Source: Phragmites australis (Eukaryota > Streptophyta > Magnoliopsida > Poales > Poaceae). From it: a stretch of DNA of 64,000 bases. Under the pieces are notes generated by a model. The model did no database searches and had not been told where the DNA came from. It saw only the letters and a program-made list of their open reading frames with translations. Shown here piece after piece: positions 1 to 11,800 of this stretch. Position 1 is the stretch's first letter. The number at the start of each line of letters is the position of its first letter. Location of the stretch: assembly GCF_958298935.1 (NCBI RefSeq), contig NC_084927.1:34786501-34850500 (forward strand), read 5' to 3'. Made by a program: the position numbers and the translations under genes.

Positions 1-2521
1 AGAACGTTTATACTGGAACAGTAGAGGAATTTATCAAGATTGACTCTACTGAAATTTTGTTTATGTACGTACATATTTAACTCGGGTACAGCATAACGGA
101 ATAGCTGGGTTTGTCTGGTAGGATCGGCTCTACAGACTGTTAGCCCACATGATCGGATTGGAATTAATCTCGAATAAACAATCTGATCATGGCACATGAC
201 TCACACATGTGTGCTAGGGACTGTATATATTTTAGACTCAATAAACTGACATGTCTGATCGTGGTTGGTGACATGGTTCAGGAGTCTCACGGTATTCCGG
301 AATACAGACGGAATTTGTAACGTCTGGAAGTGGAGTCTATAAATAGGTCCCTACCCTCTAGCCTCAATTTTTTTTTTTTGTGAGCAGCACCACGGACTAA
401 GCAGAGGAATAGAGGGTAGACCGTTTAGCTCCCCAAAAACGGTTCATCTCCTAGAATTTCTAAGAGGAACTTGGTAGATCTCGCTGTCATTGTGGATAGA
501 GCATTGCCACGTACCCCATGAAGGGCCCGTACGGCCTCGGTGGTGAGCTGCCTTGGTAGCGCGGGCGAAGGGTTCAAGGACGCCGAGGGCAACGAGCCCC
601 TTGCTGTCGGTGCCAACCTTCCGCCACCCTCTTTACACGTGTCACCATCGCCACCTCTCGCTTCCACCTCTTCTGTCCGAGCGTGCGATCGCAACCTCCA
701 ACCCCTGCCTCTCTCGACGTATTAGCGAAGAGGTAGGAGAGAGGTTCCTAAGGGTGTAGGAACCTCTCTCCTATTTCGTCTTGCAGTGGCTCCGGAAACC
801 CTTGGAGCACTGTGGCTGCTCCGTGGTCTTTTTCACATCACTGAAAGAACCGCGACTGGAATCCTTCGTGATGGTCTAAATGGTTACCATGAAGCACCAA
901 TAATTCATGCCAAACGCTCCAGTCTGCTGCGCGCCACGGAGAAGAGACGATGAGACTTCTATCTTTTTTTCTGCGGCCTGCGAAAGCTCTCTTCTGTCTG
1001 TTCATCGTTGTTTTGGGGGATTTCTGATCACACAATGAGGAATATTATGTTTTGAGATACATGTCGGCTGTAAAACTTCTGAACATTTCCGGTATCTGCG
1101 AAGTTTCAGTAGTGTTTGGCTGCTTAGAACATGGATTTCTGCTCTACTTAAAACACAGTAAGCAGGATACTGTGTCTTTGTAGGTGCTCCGTAATTTAAA
1201 CAGAAGATCATTTGCTGGTTTAGAAGAAAAAAGATGGTCAGAATGGCACGCGAATTGATTCTGAATCCAGCGTGCTACGTGCCCTACGTTTTGTCGCAAA
1301 GTATGGATTGCTTTTTTTCATCTGACCAGGCAAAATGCGTTTTGCCATCCGGTAACAGGAAGGGTTCGCAAAGATACAAGCGGCGATATGTATCACTTGT
1401 TGGACCGTTCAGAATTCTGGCTAGAAAATCATCAATTTATACCAACTTGACGAGGGGAAGGAATGTTAGTTGGCTTCCACTGATCGCATCATTATCATCG
1501 AAACGGCGGCGTACTAAACAACAGCCGGTACAGCATTAAGTAAGATGAGTGTGATTTCTAAAGTCACACCAAGCTCAAGTGACGCACATAAAAGATGCAC
1601 TGCCAAGGGAAATATGCAGAGACAAACTTCTGGACTCTGGTAAATAGCTAGAGAAGTAGGGACAGCTAGCCAAAGTGATGGAAATTTGGGTAATTATATA
1701 CACTTACTTGTCTTTATTCGGACGTTAGAAAAAGAGAAGGTGTTAACTGAATATTCTTTTGGTTGCTGTTGCTCAAGTTGCGTTGAGTACTATTTTTTTC
1801 TAAAAAAAGAAGACACACGAGCTGAAAACTCACATTACGGGTTGGACAATGGATTTATATAGATTACAAAAAGCGGAAGCGCGGCCATTTCGGAGCGTGC
1901 GACTGGGTGCATGTCTGTCAGGTAACGGACAGGGCCAAAGGACTAGCGCACGCAGTGCGTGCGTGCGTGGATATCGTCTCGAGCGACACCATGATGCGGC
2001 GCGTGGCGTGAGTGGACAGAGGGAATCGCTTTGGCTTCTCTCTCATCTCAAGTCGCTGAGTGCCGGAAGAAGGCTGCGGTGTCGTAGGGCCGCCGCGTTT
2101 TCGCGGTCGCAGCCCGTGACGCCGACGCCTTTGCGTCGGGCGGGCGCGAGAGAACGGCCGAAACCACGGGGCGTCGGCTGATCGGCGTGCAGCTCGCGGG
2201 GTGAGAGTGAGATCGGTGGGAGCCTTGGAGGCGCACCGAAAACCATCGGCGGCGGCCGCGGCGACGTACATGGACCGGAGGAGCGCGCTCACGGTCCCGG
2301 GCCAGACAGCGCAGAATCCTCGCCCCTGCCGCCCATCAGCTAATCGTCGTTCGGATCAGAATATGATGGTTATGTTTGGTTTACTATCATAACTATGTTA
2401 AGTCATATCTGTTAGTTTCTTGACGCACACGTTATATATTCAAATTTTTATTAATTTTGTTACATTAATAGTTAAAAAATTGTTAACTATGTTTTTTTAT
2501 AGAAACCACCTATAGTTAATT
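1..2521. other. Gene-free spacer with one LTR-like stretch
   Basis: I recognise no gene here. Bases about 139-420 look like part of a retrotransposon LTR: a TG start near 139 and a TATAAATAGG box near 338, followed by a run of T. No matching second end or target duplication was found, so this is tentative. Bases about 540-720 and 1850-2390 are GC-rich and open in several frames on both strands, which is a composition effect. A 101-codon frame at 1234-1539 has no recognisable domain. The GC-rich block at 1850-2340 could be a promoter or gene fragment, but nothing supports a product. Confidence 0.5.
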
Positions 2522-2524
2522 TTA

Positions 2525-2858
2525 AGTCATCTTCAGCATATATTTTAAAAATTCGGTCTCTATAACACTATTATAGTATCATCTAACATTATTACAGTAC
2601 TATATATTTTTATATCTCTAACAACTACTCTATTTCTTATATTATATTATTTTCATCTCTGTTCGAGCCCTCAATCATCTTTGTAAACAGTGATATGGGT
2701 ACTAGAGAGAATCCGCAAATTTGAATTAGTCGCAACACTGTAGCACTAGATCCGCAACATTGTAGAAGTGGAAACCGCATCCGCTAGAGCTCATTTGCGG
2801 TCGCTTCGAGTTCGTACCCATCGGCATAGTGAAACGAGTCGGTTTGTTAGAGATGGTC
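2525..2858. mobile_element. MITE-like element, possibly Tourist/PIF-Harbinger type
   Basis: This AT-rich stretch is bounded by imperfect inverted ends (AGTCATCTTCAGCA on the left; the right end reversed reads GACCATCTCTAACA), each next to a TTA trinucleotide. It has no coding capacity. A stretch near 58.8 kb shares the motif of alternating TCTA, ACTATTA and AGTATCATCTA, so the family occurs at least twice here. The TTA target and end sequence suggest PIF/Harbinger, but the ends are degenerate. Confidence 0.4.
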
Positions 2859-2861
2859 TTA

Positions 2862-3160
2862 GGTCTGTTTTTGTTTGAGCTTCTGCTTGTAACTTTTTAA
2901 AAAAGTTATATTTTTGGTTTTATCGAAAAGTTGCTTTTAAATTTTAGCTGTTAGTTTTTATGATTTTTTTTTCTTCTTAGCGTAACAATTCTCAGAAAAA
3001 CTAATCTCAGCAAATTTGTCAGCTTCCAGTTCATTTTCCCATAAAGCATTCTTCTAGTTTCTCTGCAAACTACTTTTTAACAAACCCGTTAAATTGAGCT
3101 TTTAGCTTCTAAACTTCCAACACAAACATAAGTTTAAAATAGGTTGAAACAAACATGCTG
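2862..3160. mobile_element. Tourist-like MITE flanked by TTA
   Basis: This 299-bp AT-rich element lies between two TTA trinucleotides (2859-2861 and 3161-3163). The left end reads GGTCTGTTTTTGTTTGAGC. The right end on the other strand reads CAGCATGTTTGTTTCAACC. This is the TGTTTGTTTCAGCT-type terminus common in grass MITEs. It abuts the element at 2525-2858 and shares its TTA, so one probably inserted at the end of the other. It has no coding capacity. Confidence 0.5.
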
Positions 3161-3163
3161 TTA

Positions 3164-4725
3164 GATATAATTTAAAGGCGAACCAAACTTACCTTGGACT
3201 GGCGGCAGACAGTCTTCTTGGTTGGACCCCTTTACTAGGAATCCCATGCGTAACAGTTTTTGTCCTTTTGACGCGTGATCCGTGATGCATTGCATCGTGA
3301 GGTGTGGAGCCTAGGCTGCAAGTTGCACGCGAGGCAGCAGGGTCGCTGATGGGTGGACGCCAGCGGACAGGGGAACTCGTTGGATCATAGCGTGCTCGCG
3401 TCGTATCATGCTCGTGCATGGGGCCAGGCGGCCAACAACGAACGGGCTAGCACCAAACCGAGCGAAGTCTATTCGTCGCCTCAGATGTTATCCATCCGGT
3501 TCGTTTTTTCCATCGTTCACAAAGCTTTAGCTTTTCGTCAGAGGAGAGTAGAGGAGACGAGAACTCGTCAAAATTCAAGCAGTCTTCGAGGCTACAACTT
3601 TACCCCGCACTTCCCGCGAAATACACAGACCAAGGTCACCAAAACGGATCGTCCGTTGCTACTAAAGATTAGACGATTTTTGACTACTGCATTGGTTCAG
3701 TGATTTCAGTCCATATGGTGGCTCCATGAGAACTGACCGGTCTTCATGCTCACACTCCGAAATGCACGGACGAGACGCGAGGATCGAAGTGAAGTGTCTG
3801 ATTAATCCCTATTATATAAAGTAAAAGTTGTTCTCACATCACCACCTCTACTTACTCTTCTTCTATCTAATACAATTTTCTAAAGTTCAAATAATTTACT
3901 AGCTTTTGTCGTCTTACAATTTTTTTCTCGTATAGTTACCGACTATGAATATGAGACTCATTTTATTAATAAGAATAAATAAAAAAAATAAAATAGAAAT
4001 TAACAAATAATCTCATCTCCTTTTTATCATATCTAAAAATAAAATACATCATCACTTCCGATGTACGCGTTAGGCGGAGCTCTAGCGCTACTTAGTTCCG
4101 TCAACAAACAAGTGGAACATCAATCTCGTGCGATGATCTGAACCTGACAACTAACTCCAATACCCTCTAATATATCTTTAGCGTGTGGTTAGTGCGTGCG
4201 ACGTTAGTTGTATCTAGATAAAAAAAACACCAAGGCCCTTCTGTGCAGCCTGGCGTCTTAGGCCCTACTGGCGCTATCCAAGACCTGCAGCGTCTGAAAA
4301 ACTCAGCCTGTGCTGACAGCCCGCGTCATCACCAACGTGCAAGATGTTCGGTGGTGGGCCTTTGCTGGTCCGTGCAGACGCAGCGAATGCCGGCAGAGGA
4401 CGATGGGCCAAGAGTAAGATATCAGAGAGGAAGTGAGTAGACTGGCAGGCCAGGCCAAAACCTGCCGACGAGTGCAGGGTGGTCTGAGGCCCATCGGTAG
4501 GCCCTTCCGCCTGCCGCGTGCGAGTAGCGGTGATCTCTGCCGACTCGCCCAGCGTAGTTGGCCGGCTCTCCTCGTCCGTGCCGAGGAGATTCCTCGACGG
4601 GGGGAAGAAGCAGGACAGGGAGCGGGTAGGGCCGATCCCGTGCGTGCCCATGCGTCGCTGCACTGCACCGCGGTGGCCCAGCGCCAGCCACGGCGTGGAG
4701 GAGCTTCCCGTGCCACGCCGTGTGG
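3164..4725. other. Spacer, no recognised gene
   Basis: The stretch is mixed in composition, and its open frames (for example 3353-3703 plus and 4303-4770 minus) match no family I know. The GC-rich block 4240-4725 is open in several frames on both strands. The longest of these frames runs into the hAT element at 4734, so it is not a conserved gene. A gene fragment here cannot be excluded. Confidence 0.5.
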
Positions 4726-4733
4726 CCGCAAGC

Positions 4734-5705
4734 CAGTGGCGGACCCAGAATTTGACGATTGTGTATTCAATATTAAAAAAAATATTTAATCTAAAATACG
4801 AGAAGTCCATAGTAACGTAAATTTTAAAGTATAAATTGTTCATAGTAGAGAAGTTTCAACTAATTAAAAGAAATTACAAAGCATTTAAAGAAAATTACAA
4901 TTTAACTTTATGTTTCTTTATAGCTTAGAAGCGTTTAATGATGTCACTATCCTTAATTTACATAAAAAAATTCACACTCAACTGCTGATTGTCGAACTGG
5001 GCAGTCACAACATAAAGATCATAAATACCTGATGTTTGTTGCTATGTGGGCTCTTTTCAGTTAGAGAAAAATGCAAAACCCCCCCAAAAGTCACTTGGAT
5101 TTTAACTTTCCCCTCCAAAAATTATTTTGTTGCAAAAAAAAACCCCAAAGGTTTGATTTTGTTGCAAAAACACGTCCAAAAATTTAAAAAATTTAAAAAA
5201 ATCACAAAAAAATCTAAAAAAAACTAGAGACAATTATAAGACCTTTTGTGAAATTTGTTTTCAAAAATAATATCCTTTGCATCATATTACATGGAGAGTA
5301 AGTTTGAAAAAAAAGAAAAACATGCAACTCATTTATTAATTCGAGTTAAATGTATAGTTAATTATTTACTAATCCAAAAATTATGAAACAAAATTTTTTA
5401 GTCTTCTTACAGGATCCTCTATCTTGTAAAAATACATGAAATCTTGAAATAGTTACTGTAACGTGCAGGATTGAGTAAATGTGTTGCAGATAGATTAATT
5501 CATAACTAATCCATAACACCCCCAAATTTAGTGAAACCACTTTTATTAGTTTACTAAAACAATTAGTTTACAATTTGCTGAGTGGTCTGATGGATTGAAG
5601 CAGCAAAGATATATATACGTAGTATATGTGCTATATACTCAATTTTTTTACAAAAAAATTAGGTATTCAATTGAATACCCATGCATCATGGTGGGTCCGC
5701 CCATG
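4734..5705. mobile_element. Non-autonomous hAT transposon (972 bp) with 8-bp TSD
   Basis: The element starts CAGTGGCGGACCCA and ends, read on the opposite strand, CATGGGCGGACCCA, a 12 of 14 match. It is flanked on both sides by the identical octamer CCGCAAGC (4726-4733 and 5706-5713). An 8-bp target duplication with CA-starting inverted repeats is the hAT signature. The interior is AT-rich, has only short chance frames and encodes no transposase, so movement would need a transposase in trans. The perfect duplication argues that the insertion is not very old. Confidence 0.85.
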
Positions 5706-5713
5706 CCGCAAGC

Positions 5714-7190
5714 TGCTGCTGGCTGGTCGATGCTTTGCCGACGCATGGATTGGTTGCGAGCTCGATCGTGATGTGTGAAAGCGTGTGTTGTTGTTGTTGC
5801 ATCCGACGGCATCGGCCATCGAGGCCAGGGTTGGCTAACAGCAAGAGGAAAGGAGGGAGATCCTCCCCGGTTCTGCCAGACCGTTTCTGTCAGGTCGCAG
5901 TTAAGAATCCACGGGACACGTACCCGAGTCGACGTGTACAAACCAGCGGCGCCATGTCCCTGCGACGCACGGCCTGGTGCAGCAACCCCCCCCCCCCCTC
6001 CCTCCCTGCCGTGCTGATGTGATCACGAGACGCCGAGACAGGGCACAGCGCAGGATCAACAACTTTGCTTTTTGAAAGGTGACAGCAACAGAAGGCGTTA
6101 CTATATCTGAACCACTCCGAGTTATTCAAAGCCGTCGTCGACGTGTGCATACCAGCGGCAGCTGCGAGACCGCGGCCGAGTTTAGAATCGGTCACCCGAA
6201 TCCCTGACCTTTGCCCTCAGATACGTATGTGCGATAGCGAGGAAAGATCCGTCGTCGGATCCTTATCCGATGGATACGAATCGAATTGATTTTGAAGAAG
6301 ATGTCATCTAGAAGATGCATATACAAAACCAAAAAAATAAAACCAGTGGTCTTCAGCTTCTGTTTAGCTTTTCTATCCGTAAACAATGCTGAATCGACAA
6401 AGTGGGTCGTTACAAACTTACAATATACATCCCAAGAACACAAGTTGAGCTTGTGTGCATAATTTGCATTTTGAAAAATGAAAATAGGAAACTCTTGATT
6501 AAAAAAAGGTCGAAGGAACTTGACACAGGAGACATAAGTCCCGGGAGATCCTCATGGTGGTGTGAAAAAAATGAAATATCCATTCGAAAATATTTCAAAT
6601 CAAACTAAGCAACCAGAACAAAAAATTATGTCAGTTCCGGGCATATTAAAAAGGATTGAAATTGCAGTACAGTGGGACAGAGCGCAGAACCCGAATCTGC
6701 ACAGATCACGAGACCTATATACGAGTATCAACCCACTCGCTTTTCTAGCTGCAGGGGCAGGCAAGCACTTCATCCTATTCCATCGTACCGCCAAGGAGAA
6801 CAAGAAATTTGAAAACTTCATGACAGGTCGTGTCTTCTATACTGGAGTAAACTTTACTCCGCTTCTTCACAGTTCACCAGTAGTGATTTGACATTGCTCA
6901 TTGATAGTACTTGGATTTTGAAACAGAAAATGTGCTATTCATGAAGTAGGAGTATTTGTTTTTTTACATGAGACATTGATCTCTGAGATCAGAGTTACAG
7001 TTCAGAGTGAATTCAGATCTCACTGGAAAGTCTCTGAACTTTCTTTGCCCTGATTCTAAAAACTGGACTAATATTGGTATATTACAGATCGGAATAAGAG
7101 AGAAATAACAGGGAGAGATAACAAGGATGCAAAAGAATTGAGACAAGAAGAATCTGATGCATTATTGCCAGCATGCCAGTTGGCAACTGC
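5714..7190. other. Spacer downstream of the DUF1645 gene
   Basis: I recognise no gene here. There is a C homopolymer and CCCT tract near 5987-6006. Below about 7190 lies the presumed 3' UTR of the minus-strand DUF1645 gene. The 60-110-codon frames in this stretch show no domains and are best read as chance. Confidence 0.5.
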
Positions 7191-8228
7191 CTAATCCTGT
7201 GGATCTCTCAGCACCATGGCCAGCTTCTGCGGCCTGTTCCTGCGGCCGGCGCCGTCCCTCTCCTTGTCGGCCTTCTTCTCCTTGGCCGGCGAGGACGGCA
7301 TGAACAGATGCCCGAAGCCGAAGACGTTGATCACCGGATCCACGCGCACATTGGCCGAGTAGGACCTCTCCATGCCCCTGGGCCGCGGCCGCCGCGGCCC
7401 GATGCCTGCCGAGGCCGGCGTGCTAGAGCTGCGCTCCAGGCCGCGGAACACCACGCGCCCGGACGCGCTCACCCGCGGGCTCTCCGCCGCCACCGCCGGG
7501 CGCGACGGCCGAGCGGGAGCGCGCTGAGGCCACGGCGCGCGGGGGTTCCTGCCGGAGTCGGAGGAGGACGCCGAGGACGACGAGGAGACGCGGGTCAGGA
7601 GCGGGTGCGCGCACGGCTCCTGGCGCTTCAGATTCAGGGACGCGTCCGCGGCGCCGATCCTGTCGCCGGTTGGTCTCCTTGACATGAGATGGAGGAGGTT
7701 CGCCACCGGGGCGGAGCGCGTCCGCAGCGGGGAACGCGACGGCGGAGGCGGGCGGCGCGCGTTCTTGCCGGAGTCGACCGAGGAGGCCGACGAGGACGAC
7801 GAGGAGTCGCGCGAGAGGAGCGGCCGGAAATGTGTTTCGCGGCGCTTCAGACACCCATCCGCGCACTTGTCGTCGTCGCCACCGCCGCCGGACTTTGCTT
7901 TCCTGGAGTTGGACACGAGGAGGAGGAGGTCGCGCCACCGCCGCCCAGCGCACCGCGGTGCGCGAGGGGACGTCGGCTCGGATGTGGGCTCCAGCTCCAG
8001 GCACGGTGGAGGGGAGCAGGGAGGGGGAAGTGGCTGGGGCGGCGGGAGGAAAGGAACGAGCTTGCCGCCGGAAAAGAGCTCGTCGGCCGCGGAGAGCGCG
8101 GCCGCGGCGGCTGGGACGACGCGGAACTCGAACTCGTCGCCGTCGACATCAGCCGGAGTGGCCGCCGGCGGAGCCACGTTGGGGTGGAGCGTGAAGGCAT
8201 CCGGCGAAGTCACCGCTGCGGCAGCCAT
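7191..8228 (-). CDS. DUF1645 family protein (OsSGL-like), single exon
   Basis: A 345-residue protein of the plant DUF1645 family. The rice member SGL is linked to stress tolerance and grain length; the biochemical role of the family is not established. Family landmarks are DEFEFRV (about 31-37), the SAADELFSGGKLVPFLP block (46-62), RRWRDLLLLV (96-105), and the C-terminal GMERSYSANVRVDPVINV (about 285-302). The rest is serine-, proline- and arginine-rich and probably disordered. I chose the ATG at 8228 because the homologous region starts just after it; the open frame extends 95 codons further upstream, but that stretch looks like 5' UTR. Residues 128-160 and 201-232 are an internal duplication. 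No intron is seen. A weak TATA-like sequence lies at 8380-8388. The family call rests on recalled motifs. Confidence 0.85.
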   Translation of the reverse strand: MAAAAVTSPDAFTLHPNVAPPAATPADVDGDEFEFRVVPAAAAALSAADELFSGGKLVPFLPPPQPLPPPCSPPPCLELEPTSEPTSPRAPRCAGRRWRDLLLLVSNSRKAKSGGGGDDDKCADGCLKRRETHFRPLLSRDSSSSSSASSVDSGKNARRPPPPSRSPLRTRSAPVANLLHLMSRRPTGDRIGAADASLNLKRQEPCAHPLLTRVSSSSSASSSDSGRNPRAPWPQRAPARPSRPAVAAESPRVSASGRVVFRGLERSSSTPASAGIGPRRPRPRGMERSYSANVRVDPVINVFGFGHLFMPSSPAKEKKADKERDGAGRRNRPQKLAMVLRDPQD

Positions 8229-8390
8229 TGCCGGAGGCGGCGGGGCATGAACGCGTGAGGTGGCGAGCTGCAACTTAAGCTCGTGAGAGGCTGCGAGCAG
8301 TTGGTTAGCGGCGGTGGCCGGTGGCCTCCAGTGAGGAGTGGTTAGCTCCACCGTGTCACGGAAAGCTCCGAAGTCGGAACATATATTAGC
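8229..8390 (-). promoter_or_regulatory. Leader and possible TATA of the DUF1645 gene
   Basis: On the minus strand a TAATATATG motif at about 8380-8388 sits 150 bases above the chosen ATG. That spacing fits a TATA box followed by a leader of about 120 bases. The motif is weak and no other core element was identified. Confidence 0.3.
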
Positions 8391-8563
8391 GCTTCGGGAT
8401 GTCGGGTCGCGGGCACGGATTGGGTGCAGAATCCAAATGCAGGAAGAGAGTATACGAGGCAAATCAAATGCGGATCGGTGAACTTGCTGCCGAGTAGAGA
8501 TGAGTGACGCCAAATGGAACAGCGATCGGCAACTAATTTCTGTTTGTAGGTTTGCATCCCGAT

Positions 8564-8880
8564 TAAGGTGTGTTTGACATAACTTCGGTTCTAAAAATAT
8601 TTTTGGTGGTGTTTGGTTTGTGAGATAGGATGAGATAAGATGGATTTTTTTTTTCTGTCAGCTATGAAGGGTAGCTTAATAAGATGATTTGAAATTAGTG
8701 AATATTCTTCGAATATACTGGATGAAGTTGGAAAAAAATGAGGGGATGAAACTATCTCACTCAAGACATGAGAATGACGGTGGGTTTATGGTCTTAAAAT
8801 AGGCTATTCTAAATACATGGGAATAGGCTATCCTAAATACATAGGTGGGGGTTATCCTATCTCACCTTGCCCTGAGAGAC
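8564..8880. mobile_element. MITE-like element (GTGTTTGG...CAAACAC ends)
   Basis: The left part carries GGTGTTTGGTTTGTGAGATA, and the right part read backwards carries AGTGTTTGTCTCTCAGGGC followed by GGTGAGATAGGATA. This gives a long imperfect inverted repeat around an AT-rich core. GTGTTTG termini are common in grass hAT and Harbinger MITEs. No clean target duplication was found, so the exact ends and superfamily are open. Confidence 0.45.
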
Positions 8881-8899
8881 AAACACTACTTAGGGTTGA

Positions 8900-11800
8900 T
8901 CATCTTTAATTTTAAATATTTTTAGAGTTAGGGCTGTAGATAAATTAATAGTATTTAATTGAGTATTGAGACACATTATTCTTATCTTGGATTAAAAATA
9001 GATGTTCAAATCAAAATGTTTTTTTTCTACGAACTTCAAATCTTATACGAATTTTGAAGTTGGAGTTCTGCCAACCAGCCTCCTAATGAGAACACGATGT
9101 TGCTTAGTTTGATGGTGATTAAGGTATCTCCAATAGTAACAACTAGTATTAGCTTTTAGATAAGAAAATATACCTCTCAAAATTTATATGAATTCCATCG
9201 TTCACAATTTTTCATATTTCATACACTAGGGTGGAGCCTACCAGAGGAGCGAGTAGTTGAAAGTGCATTTAGGCCTTTTATGGGTTTTGACTAATTGATG
9301 ACAAATGATTAAGGGATTAATAAGTTTATCAAGTTTATGAATATATTTTAGTCCCGTTGAAAAAGGTTAAAAGAAGTCAATATTCCTCAAAAAGAAAGGA
9401 GAAACGACATGAAGAAACTCATAGAGTTCAACTCAGTTTTATTTTAAATTTGAGTTTTAGGAATGTCGTACTATTAAGATGGATGTTTTTATAGTTTTGG
9501 TAGTATCTCAGTGCTCAAAGTATTTTGTGAAAAACAATTCTGAGAGACACCATCACTCACGAACATCGGGAAAATAAGACAAAGCTGTCTGATTCTGAAG
9601 TCTCCAGGTTGGTCCGAAAACTCCGGAATTTGTGAATTTGTCCGAAAAGTATACACACTCTCTAGAGCATTCAATAGCCCTCCCAAACCCCTCTAGTGCC
9701 CAATATTTGCTCAGATTTGTGAGTTTGATTTGGGGAGTGAGATTTAGAGCAAGAGAGCAACAAGAAAATCTTCGAGCATTTTGAATTCTTGCCAAGCTGT
9801 GATTTGCAATCTTTTTCTCTTGAAGTTTTGTGCTTCTAGACGGCAAGAGGTCACTCGTAGAATACCCAATCGTTGTGGAGTGTCACGGAGAGTTTGTATC
9901 ACCCACGAATTGAATAAGAACTCTAGCTCGATCTTTATGGTCACTTGGGTGAGGATAGGGTTGAAAAAAATCTAGCTCTTTGGGAGCTCTTTAACGGAGA
10001 CGTAGACACTTCTTTGTGAGGTGGTCGAATTTCGGAAACAAATCTTGTCTCCATTTAATTTCTTACAAGTTATTCGTTCAAATTATTATTTGAGAATTTG
10101 CCTCAATATTATTGCCTGCGAGTATTTGAGTGCAGTATTATTGTTGAGAAGAACATATCCATCTTAGAGATACAGTGGTAACTCATAGATTTCAATAAAT
10201 TCACTTAAACTTACTTTGATTTTGAGTTACTGTATAGTCCGGATAATCCGGTGAACTCGGATACTCAGAACTTAGAGTATCCAGATTGAGCTGGAGTCTC
10301 CAGACACTATCTGATCTGCTACTAAATTTTAAATTTCAGAAACAGCTATTCACCTATCTCTAATCGACATCAAGAACTTTCATAGTACTTGCTCAATTAT
10401 AAACATCAAAACTCACACAAATTTAAAAAATATATTTTCTTGTTTAAAAGTTAACTCTAGCAGTAAGTATTAGAGATGCCTTTACAACTACACCAGCAGA
10501 TCAACATCGCCTGAGCGTTGACATTGCAGAAACTGCCTTGAGACCAGGCACGGGAATCCTCCTTTTTTCCTCGCTCAAGCCTTCTTGACTTCGTGTTCGT
10601 GTACCGTGTGATCGTGACTGTGACTTGATTTTTTGTCGAGTGATGGAAATGTCACGAACGGCATGTTGTGTCATTGCGTCGTCAAGCTTACGCACTGTGA
10701 CGCGGGACACGGGTAATACAGTAAAAATGTATACCACCATGTACGATGCATAGAAGCAGAACGTTTCAACTAGTACTTAGGTATGTTTGGGTAAGTTTTT
10801 CTGACCTAAATTTTTTAGAGTATTTTTTTAAGAATTAGCTGATAGTGATTTTTTAATGTAAATATTACAGAAAAAGTGATTTTGCTGAGAGAGTGAATTA
10901 GTTGAAACTATTTTTTTAGCTCTCAGCATATAGTTTATTTTAAAAAATCACTCAGTGAGTTAAAACCTATAAATTGTTATTTGATCAGAGCTCCTACTAA
11001 TTTTAGTCGGGAAGCTACTCTAAAAACTTTGTAAAGAAACCCTTACTCTACACGAAAAGGATGCCAGCACAAAATATACTTTGCCAAAAATTCAGATGAT
11101 GAAACGGTCCAAAACCCAAATCAATCAAGAAGTCGCTCCCAAGTTGGTTACTTGGTTCTCGACAGTTATATTAATCTAGCTTAGATATATTGGCCTCTCT
11201 CATTGGCTTGGTGCAACTACCATTGCAAAAGACAACAAGGGAAACATCTAGAGCTAGGACATACATGCCTTCTTTACCTGCCCATCAATCAAAACTAACA
11301 TACCTACTGGATCTGTCAGGTTCGTTGAAGTAGCAAGATCAGAGAATGCACTTCTTCCTACCTCCTCTAAATTCTATATCATATCTTCCGCCGCCATTGT
11401 TTTGGCATCCCAAGGGTAACATAACACAAGATGTTGGATACTAATTGGGATCTTTAAGTGTAGAACACTACTCCTGCCCTCTGAACATCATTCCATATTT
11501 CCATGCAGGGACCAAGAAAAAAAGAAGCCTTACAGACACAGTCACTAGTTCTCCGGGAGCAAGGCATGTGAGGGCTATGAGTAAAAGATGCCCTAACGTT
11601 TTGGCCCCCTCTGGCCGACAAGAGGGAACAGGCCGGGCTTTCGAGGCCGTTTGGAACATGGCTTACCTGCGTAATGCTTTTGCCAAAGCTTTGTCCATTT
11701 ATTTATCTGCCTCCCCCAAGACAGAGCACTATAATGTCCTCTTGAAGAATGTTGGCCGGACAAGGGCAACAGCAAAGGTTCCCCTGCAGCAATCATTTCA

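Noticed and set aside
1234..1539. Open frame of 101 codons
   Set aside because: No domain, no splice context and no coding-like composition; best explained by chance.
4274..4843. Minus-strand 189-codon frame
   Set aside because: It begins inside the hAT element (right of 4734) and runs out across the insertion border, so it cannot be a conserved gene.
7684..8258. Two plus-strand frames of nearly 190 codons
   Set aside because: They lie opposite the GC-rich DUF1645 exon and have no domain; they are antisense shadows.
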